Notes under the pieces: generated by a model | Told to the model about the DNA's origin: nothing | What the model saw: only the letters and a program-made list of their open reading frames with translations | Databases searched by the model: none | Position numbers and translations under genes: made by a program | DNA from: Chimonanthus salicifolius | Taxonomy: Eukaryota > Streptophyta > Magnoliopsida > Laurales > Calycanthaceae | Direction of reading: 5' to 3' | Assembly (NCBI GenBank): GCA_013350335.1 | Contig: CM023534.1 | Location: forward strand, 15,222,302-15,286,301 | Length of the DNA stretch: 64,000 nt | Part shown: piece after piece, positions 57,089-64,000 of the stretch | How positions within the stretch are numbered: the stretch's first letter is position 1 | How the letters are laid out: every line of letters begins with the position of its first letter

Positions 57089-59630
57089 ATGGCAAATACC
57101 AGAAGGAATTCAAACCCCGGCTTCTCCGAAACCCCTTTCCAGTCCCAATCTCAATCCTTCTCCTCTCTCATCTTCTTCTTGAAGAGACCTCGGGCCTTCC
57201 CCTTTCTCATTTCCATTTTCCTCCTCCTCACATGGGCCTCCCTCAGATTTCAATACCCTCAGGCCACCCGACCCCACTTCACCTCCCAAACTACCCATAT
57301 ACACCCAAACCAGTGGAGCGAAGGGGATGATGCCAATGCCAATCTGGTTCTGCTCAGCTCTCAGTTTCCCTCTCTCATCACCAGAGACAGGAGAGGTTGG
57401 CTGCTCAATCCAGTTACTGCTGCCCATGATGCTGGGATTTCAGGTCTTTGTTTTCTGTTCCTTCCCTTAAAAACATTATAGTTGGACTATTTGGTAGAAA
57501 TTTCAGTTCTAGAATTATAGCAAATTCTGCTCTGAAATTTGGTTAATTCGCGCAGGGGGTGGGGGTAGGTTTTACCCATTTTTTTCTGCAAACGCATTAT
57601 CGCCTCTTGAATTGAATCCCTACTTGATTGTGCTCACATTATATTAAATACAAGTCATATGGCTCCGTAAAAGTCTCCGCTAGAGTTTGAAATCATGATT
57701 GGAGTGATCCATTCAAGTTGATTTTGGTAGTCCCCCAATCCGGGGTAGGCCTTTCTAACCAACTCATCGCATGGTCCTAGTAGCCTTCCAAAAAGGTGCT
57801 CACTATGTTCTCATTTTAAGAATTCCCAATGGATAATTTCTTTCGGTAGAAAACCCACTTCCACAGTTATCATATTCTGCTCATTCTGAAATTTGTAGAA
57901 TTACTCAAGGGAGGTCTAAGAGCCATGCCAGTGGCCCTGTCCGACATTCTATTCATTTATTGTGGTCAAAAGATGGAGGGATGTGCAATCTTGTGAACTG
58001 CAACACACTTCAATATAGGTCCCATTACATCATCATTACATTTGATGTTTGAGCTTTCAGGATAGACTAGTGCCTTGAGCAATTTGTGTTCGTCACCATA
58101 TAGGCCCCAACCATTTGGCTGTACATTTAGTGCAATTCCTTCAGCCTGAGCTTAATCAGTAAACCCTTAATGCAATAGTTTTTAAATTTTCAAGGAATTT
58201 TGATCCAAGGTGTTCGGGTGGACCTGAAATCTGGATTGTTGACATTCCAGGGCTTTGTATCTTTCAGGAATGTGCAACCAGCTCCCCCTTAATTTGCCAA
58301 GATTCTAGGAATCTTGAAGGGAAAAAAAATTCTTGAATACTGCATTCATACAATGTAACAGCATAAGATCTTTCTCCAAGCATGTCTTTTGAGGAAAATT
58401 CCATTTCTGTTTCTGTTAAATTTCCTGTCTTGTACATTTGTCTAGAGGAATCTTTACAAAATTAACAAAATTCTTGTTCCATCTAAAACTTTTTGTCTGC
58501 CAAGTAGTCCTTCTGCACGTGCCTGTGTGTTCATTGCGTGTATGGGTGGGTGGGTGGTTGGTGTTTGATTGATTCTGCTGACAGGAATATGTCCCTACAG
58601 GCGGAGCTCAGTCTTGTGTTTCAGTGCATGCGGGTGAAATACGTCCTGGTGGAGTAAGGGGGAATCACAGGCACCATTTTTGCAATGAGACATTTATCAT
58701 TTGGGGTGCTACAACAAAGTTTCGGGTATGAGTCTTTTCCTCATTATAGAAATAATACTTGCATAAGTCTGTTGATGTCTCTGTAGATTTTATGATTGAC
58801 TGCCCAAGAGTCTGTTTGGACACGGCTGCAGTTTCAAATCAGATAATTCCTAGAACAACCCATCCTTGAATTGGAGTTGTTGTTATGTTTGGCCAAAAAT
58901 TATTCATGTGGTCTGTTTCATTTGGATTCCTGCTCTGATTCAGGTGTGAGATTATTTTAGGTTACCAGGTCAAATATTTTCCATTGGTGTTTCTGATTTG
59001 CACTCTGGAGTTCTGACTTGGGTCATTAGTATGTGGTCCAAATTGCTAGCAGTTAAAACTTAAAATTTTTGGTAGAACATGTGGTTATCAGAGTCCTGTT
59101 TCCAAAAAAAGGTTATCAGAAGTCAGAAATCCTATTATGTGTTTGGGGCAATCAACAAATCAGAAGTCACACCATATGTTACTGTTTCCTAGTCTTTCTT
59201 ATCTCAAGTGATTATTAGTGTGGATCAACAATGCCAATTTGGGGTGGACATGTAATGCAATTTCCTGTTCTTCTTTGGGAGAAGTATGGCCATATTTTGC
59301 CAAAATATTCAAGTCACCTGCAACTTGGGGTTCATTTTTTTAACCTTTAAAGAAAACCTCATTTCTCCAATTTTCATTGGTAATGCTATGAAAACAACCT
59401 GATCTCATTTTAAGTGCTCTTTGTAGTTGGAAAACACTCATGTGGTGGGGAAAGGTTACTCAGAAGTTACAATTGGTGCTGAAGATGTTGCTGTTGCTGC
59501 TAGTCCAAGTGGAACAGCACACGCGCTGGTCAATGTTGATCATTCACTGACCACCTTCTTCTTAGGGTGCCAAGACAGTATAGCCTCTAACTACTCAATT
59601 ACTGATTTTAATGTCTGGAAGGATCTGTGA
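57089..59630 (+). CDS. Membrane-anchored RmlC-like cupin protein, function unknown
   Basis: Exons 57089-57443, 58601-58725 and 59427-59630 join in phase through GT-AG junctions and give 227 aa. The start is the ATG of MANTRRNSNP; the in-frame codon before it is TTG. Residues 37-52 are hydrophobic (FPFLISIFLLLTWASL) after a KRPR stop, so a type II signal anchor is likely, with the rest lumenal or extracellular. Cupin motif 1 is at 135-154 (GG...H141, H143, E148, ...G154) and motif 2 at 187-196 (PxG, H192, N196). These three His and one Glu would bind one metal. Many cupins are sugar isomerases, epimerases or binding proteins, but nothing here fixes a substrate. Phase, motifs and length make a pseudogene unlikely. 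Confidence 0.87.
57444..58600. other. Cupin gene intron 1
   Basis: No repeat or extra exon recognised. An earlier possible acceptor (CTGACAG at about 58584) would break the reading frame. Confidence 0.55.
58726..59426. other. Cupin gene intron 2
   Basis: Nothing but T-rich intron sequence. Confidence 0.55.
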
Positions 59631-60269
59631 TGTTGCCTCCATATTGTATATGTGTTGGAATCTGATATCCTTGAGTATCTTAGTGATCCTTTTTCTTCTG
59701 CTGATGATTAAGCCAGTTATGTTAGTGTATGATCAGAAGAATTATGATGTCTCGATGCATTAAGGTGTGTATGTGCTGCTGCTGAACAAGTGGGCCGACC
59801 GTTCATTGATCCATAAACTTGATGTGATTTTTGTCCTATTCAGGAATGTTGCTGTCATATTTTTCTTAACCATCTAATTGGAGGCCAAAGATTATATAGT
59901 TAGGGTCTTCAATTCTTGAATATTTTCTGTCATTCCTCAGTCTACAGGAGCTTGTCATATCAATGGTTTGAATCATCAGACCCAGGCCTCACTTTTGTGG
60001 AAATGATGCATTAAGACACTGTACACATTTTAATGCATCTAGACGATATAGTTCCTCATGATTGATTCTTGTTTTCTAATAAATAAAATGCAATTGACAC
60101 TTCAAATATGGCAAAAATGACTGACGTAGGACATAAGTGAAGTGTGCCCTAAAATGGGATTATGACATTCAAAATCCTAGATCTAAGAATGTAATGAAAG
60201 AAAATAAGAAATCTGAATGGTAACTACTACTATATATGCTCACAATATGCAATGAAAGCGATGATTTAA
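59631..60269. other. Cupin gene 3' flank
   Basis: An AATAAA-type signal occurs at about 60080, but it may belong to repeat sequence. No other feature. Confidence 0.4.
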
Positions 60270-61378
60270 GAAGATAATATTCCGTATTCAATGATTAAAA
60301 CAAGATCTACATAAATAACATCACAAAATCAAGAGATCTAAAGAGATCCATAGCAGTGCAAGCATATTAAACCCTAGAGTAATCACAAATCAATATTAGG
60401 GCTTCCAAATATCTTACGATTAGATTCAAGACGCCTAGAATTCCACAAACAAGTAAAAAAGTACATTTTCTCAATGAAAAATGAAGTCTTACTTGAATCC
60501 AAACCCAAAAGCACTTGAAATAGGTCTAACAAAGGGGCTGTTAAGGAGGGCTTCTGCACAAAATAGTGCACTGTAGGGTAGGGGACTAGATCAGAAGTCA
60601 ATTGGAGCAAAACAGGGCAGATCTGACCTTGTCTGTAAGGTCATACAACTGGGTGGGGTCCGGGTCGGAGTGGCCTGTAATGTTGAGATCTGGCTCTGCT
60701 TGGGTCAAATTTGCATTTATTTGGATTTTTTTTTTGGCAATTTAGGGTTCCAAAAACACGGAAAAATTGGAGAAGAAAGAAAAGAAGGAGAAGAAGAAGA
60801 AGAGATTAGGAGGAGGAGAAAGGGTAGAAATCACCTGATTTCCTTAGAGCCACACCAAAGGAGAGATGGAGTCACACCACCAGTCTTCTTAAAGAGTATG
60901 CAGAATTTCTTTTCCACTTTTATTCTATTTTAAAATGATGTGTGTTTACAAGTATTTATAAGAAAACCTAAGAAATCGTAGAGACACATACGTGTGCCAT
61001 ATGTGTGAACAGACAGTACAAGCCACTGAAAATAACTTATTACATCCCATACAATTGATACTCAAATAAAATAAAATAAACTTCCTAAGCCAACTACTAT
61101 GGCAACTCTGAATCCATTTAATAGTTTGGATCAAGCAACCTACGATCCGACAAACAAAACAACTCTCAAAACCTTATATGATAAAATGAACAACTAAATC
61201 CTTCCAAGTAATCTAATCACAGATCTATGCACAATTTGGGCTATCCATGGTTTGATCTACCTCTATCCATGGTTAGTTATATAGGGATTGTGCATAAATT
61301 CATCATCCAACTATGACGAGGTAAAATCTAGATTCCAATGCATTCTTCTTTGCTCGCATCCCATGATGTCCTCATCAT
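60270..61378 (-). mobile_element. LTR-like repeat, copy 2
   Basis: Second copy of 17886-19245, without the SINE and without the 59-bp duplication. On the minus strand it starts TGATGAGGACATCATGGGATG at 61378, with the TATA-like CTTATAAATAC at about 60951-60961. The 5' end of the homology in the plus direction is not sharply defined. Confidence 0.65.
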
Positions 61379-62483
61379 TGACACAAATAAAATGTTCGCC
61401 ATCGCTATCCGCATGAACCTCCTACAGCTGTGCTTATTGAATGTGTTGTAGTTGTTTGTTGCTCCACCTTCAAGAAGAATGAATTTGCCCGTAGGTACTC
61501 AACATTATCATAGAAAAACATCATAATAGTACTAGAAGATGTATCTGAATGTGATACATTCTTTTTGTAATGAAACACATAAAATTGAGTGTGTGTGTGT
61601 ATATAAATGAGTCAACTGTGCCACTCATATCGACCATGTCACTGTTGGTGGGTTTAAAAATGTGCATTTAGGTTGAATATGAGCTTCTTTGGATGTATCC
61701 CAAATAGCAAAGATTGAATATATATTTTATGGGATGGATAGGTATTAGTTAGTAAAATAAATAAAATCACCATCATCATCGTCATTAAAGCCTTATCACA
61801 TTGATGTGGCATTTACTTTCAAAGTTTTTTTTTAATCTCCAAAATCCTATCAATAGCCATGTTATTTCTTACCTATACGTTTTAGCATGTAATTTAGCGA
61901 TCTCCTCCTTATCCTCATGGTTCAAAATATTGGTAGTGGTTGGCATGTCAATCCTTATAGATACACTATATGAAATAGCCGTAATATCGGCTCGGTCATA
62001 CAAGTTCATATCATGGATAGTTGTTAGATTCATTTTGGAACCCATTTTGGTTTTGTCTCCATACTAGAACATTTTGGCATTTCGATTGTTTGGATGTTCC
62101 ATTTCAAAAAACATATCCTAAAAATAAAAATGATAAATAATAAAATATGAAAAAGGTACAAAGTTATATAATTGTTGCAATTTGCTTTTTCATCATTTCA
62201 CGTTAAACTACACAAATAAAATCATAATTTACCATTAAATACCTATTCATGCTTGTAATCTTGTTTTAACAACGTGATTATCGAATAGTAGTTTAAGGGG
62301 ACTTGAATTTTATTCTTATAGAAATCAAATAAAAATCCAATTAGATAAAAAACCCTTAAGAAATACTCAAGAAATAAACTTGAATTCTCATTTCATTCAA
62401 AATAAAAAGTCAAAACTCAAAACACATGGATGCATTTGAGCCATTTTTTTTAGTCTTCATTACATCCATTAAAAAGGGGCAAC
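61379..62483. other. Intergenic, nothing recognised
   Basis: A GT microsatellite (about 61590-61601) and a CATCAT run (about 61770-61787) are present. Confidence 0.45.
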
Positions 62484-62715
62484 TGTATGGATTGAAAATA
62501 GACTTGATGGACTACAAGTGGACCATATTTCATCGCAACATTCGATTATTAGCCACTTGATTGTATTGGTCAAATCACCACGTGTCCTTATAAAAACATT
62601 AAAGGGCACTTGGTGATTTTGAGCACTTAGATCAAATGGCTAAAAAATGAATATTAGTATGAAATTTGGTCCATTTGTAGATTGTGGTCCATCAAGACTA
62701 CTTTTAATCCGTACA
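62484..62715. mobile_element. MITE with ~55-bp inverted ends
   Basis: TGTATGGATTGAAAATAGAC at 62484 is mirrored by the complement of TGTACGGATTAAAAGTAGTC ending at 62715. The match extends through CTTGATGGACYACA and TGGACCAWATTTCAT. No target duplication was seen. Confidence 0.72.
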
Positions 62716-64000
62716 TATGGATTTGACAAAAACATAAAAAAAAAAGATGAAATAATTAGAGTAGGATGATTGGGCTGAGATGGACTAGTTTTGCTCGAAT
62801 CAGGTTCTTCTTGGTCGAAACAAACTACAATGGCTCGAAATGGCTAGATTGGAACCTAATACCAAAAATTTAAGTATTTCTTTCCATTTTTTGGCTGAAA
62901 CTAAAATGTTCTGTCCATTATGGCTGGAATGGAACACAATCAACAACCAAGGTGTCACTTCAAAATGGCATGGAATTGATAGCCAAGGAGTTTTGAAATT
63001 TTAAACCCCTCGGTCCCTCACCAAAGAAAAGAACATAAAGATAAAAAGTGATAGGATTGGGATTTGATTTCCATATTAGTTATCTCAAGTGTTTATTAGA
63101 TGAGGGGTAATTGAAAATTCCGTATAATTTCCGTTTTCCTTAATTTTCACTCTACTATTATATATTACGTTAATCATTAATGAAAAAGCAAAACAGCTTT
63201 CTTGAAAGTAGCTTTGGCTCTGAGGTTGGTTTCTTCTTGAATTGAAACCAAAGCTTGGAGAATTGATTTCTCCTAACACTGGAATTCGTATCGCCATTTC
63301 TCTACATTTTCTTACTTTTCTTGTTTTTTCTCTATTTTTCTTACTTAGATTTATATCATTTGGTATCATTACCCACTATCATTTTCTCTCTTTTCCCCCT
63401 TCCTTTCCTTTTTGTACCTTCGCATTTTCTTTATTTTTCTCATTTAGATTCATATCATTCGGTGCTAGAGCCTACTATCATTCTCTTTTTTTTTTCTCCT
63501 TTCCTTTTCCTTTTTGTACATTCTACCCATTCTACCTTATTAAAAAAATTAGACAAAGAAGAAAGCACTATTGCAAACCCCCGTGGCTGCAACCCCCCTT
63601 GCTGTCCCTTCTGCAATTGCTACTCCATCTAGTGACACTGTCGACTATTTCATGGACCTTTTTTCCCCTAAAGAGAGAAAAAGAAAAGCAAGTGAACATA
63701 CCTGTTCTCTTCCAACCATTGCTTCACACCTGTTGTTGCTTTTTGCTTGCCAACTGCCATCTATTGTCTCCACTTGTGTTCCCATTGAGCATCTCCCGGG
63801 CTGTTGCACTTTGCCGTTGCTGCACAAGTTTCTGTTCTTTGCCATTGTTGCCCAAGCCACCCTATTGTAGATAATCCCTGTTGACCTAAGTTGTTGCCCC
63901 TTGGTTCGAGCTATTGCCCTCATTGGGCCTTTGCTTGCAAATCTCCCACTGCCTTCCCTTCAATCATCCTCTTTGTTGCCTTTCCCTAAACTCATCAACC
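62716..64000. other. Intergenic, repetitive then pyrimidine-rich
   Basis: 62770-62980 repeats ATGGCTCGAAATGGCT-like words. From 63260 the sequence is T/C-rich, leaving several overlapping open frames (for example 63242-63874) of low complexity with no known domain. Confidence 0.4.

Noticed and set aside
63242..63874. 210-codon plus frame at the right edge
   Set aside because: Phe/Leu/Ser-rich translation of T/C-rich DNA with two other frames open; no domain.
1..64000. CRISPR arrays, operons, Shine-Dalgarno sites, prophage
   Set aside because: The window is plant nuclear DNA with spliced genes; regular repeats seen are minisatellites or microsatellites.

Overview
The window is nuclear DNA of a flowering plant. 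It is AT-rich, has long spliced genes with GT-AG introns, and most of the space between exons is taken up by transposable-element remains. Three protein genes can be assembled exon by exon. I cannot place the species below angiosperm; a woody lineage with large introns fits, but that is a guess.

Genes. (1) A plus-strand SnRK1 beta subunit (AKINbeta1/2 type) runs from 15873 to 26534 in four exons, 282 aa, with an N-myristoylation start, a CBM48 glycogen-binding domain and the C-terminal association domain. (2) A minus-strand CDT1 replication-licensing factor runs from 52047 down to 34462 in seven coding exons, 591 aa. It has a 9.8-kb third intron packed with LINE, TRIM and LTR remains, and two E2F-type sites at its 5' end. 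(3) A plus-strand, membrane-anchored single-domain cupin of unknown function runs from 57089 to 59630 in three exons, 227 aa. Genes 1 and 2 are convergent; genes 2 and 3 are divergent. The three have no evident functional link.

Layout. 1-15.4 kb is gene-free: SINE and MITE copies, a 570-bp Mutator-like element (1535-2104), two inverted 3.2-kb solo LTRs forming a 6.4-kb near-palindrome (2731-9097), a complete 489-bp TRIM retrotransposon (10186-10674), a 1.3-kb Mutator-like element with unusual cargo (12131-13441) and a 333-bp fold-back (13779-14111). 15.4-26.5 kb is the AKINbeta gene, whose introns hold an LTR with a SINE inside it, a nested MITE pair, microsatellites, a 27-bp minisatellite and a 703-bp hAT-like element. 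26.5-34.4 kb is the convergent intergenic region, with three related hAT MITEs rich in the palindrome ATCGGCCGATAT. 34.4-52.4 kb is CDT1, with short LINE insertions bounded by clear target duplications, a hAT element, two opposing LINEs, and a second TRIM placed at their junction. 52.4-57.0 kb is AT-rich with an LTR-like block carrying CGGTGAACCG subrepeats. 57.1-59.6 kb is the cupin gene. 59.6-64 kb holds a second copy of the LTR found in AKINbeta intron 1, a MITE and pyrimidine-rich sequence.

I found no sign of a new multi-gene system. What stands out is the detail of the transposon record (matched target duplications, nesting, two TRIMs with CTTRG targets, palindrome-rich MITEs) and the large repeat-filled intron of a cell-cycle gene. 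Nearly all TE boundaries are visual alignments and were not confirmed by a search.
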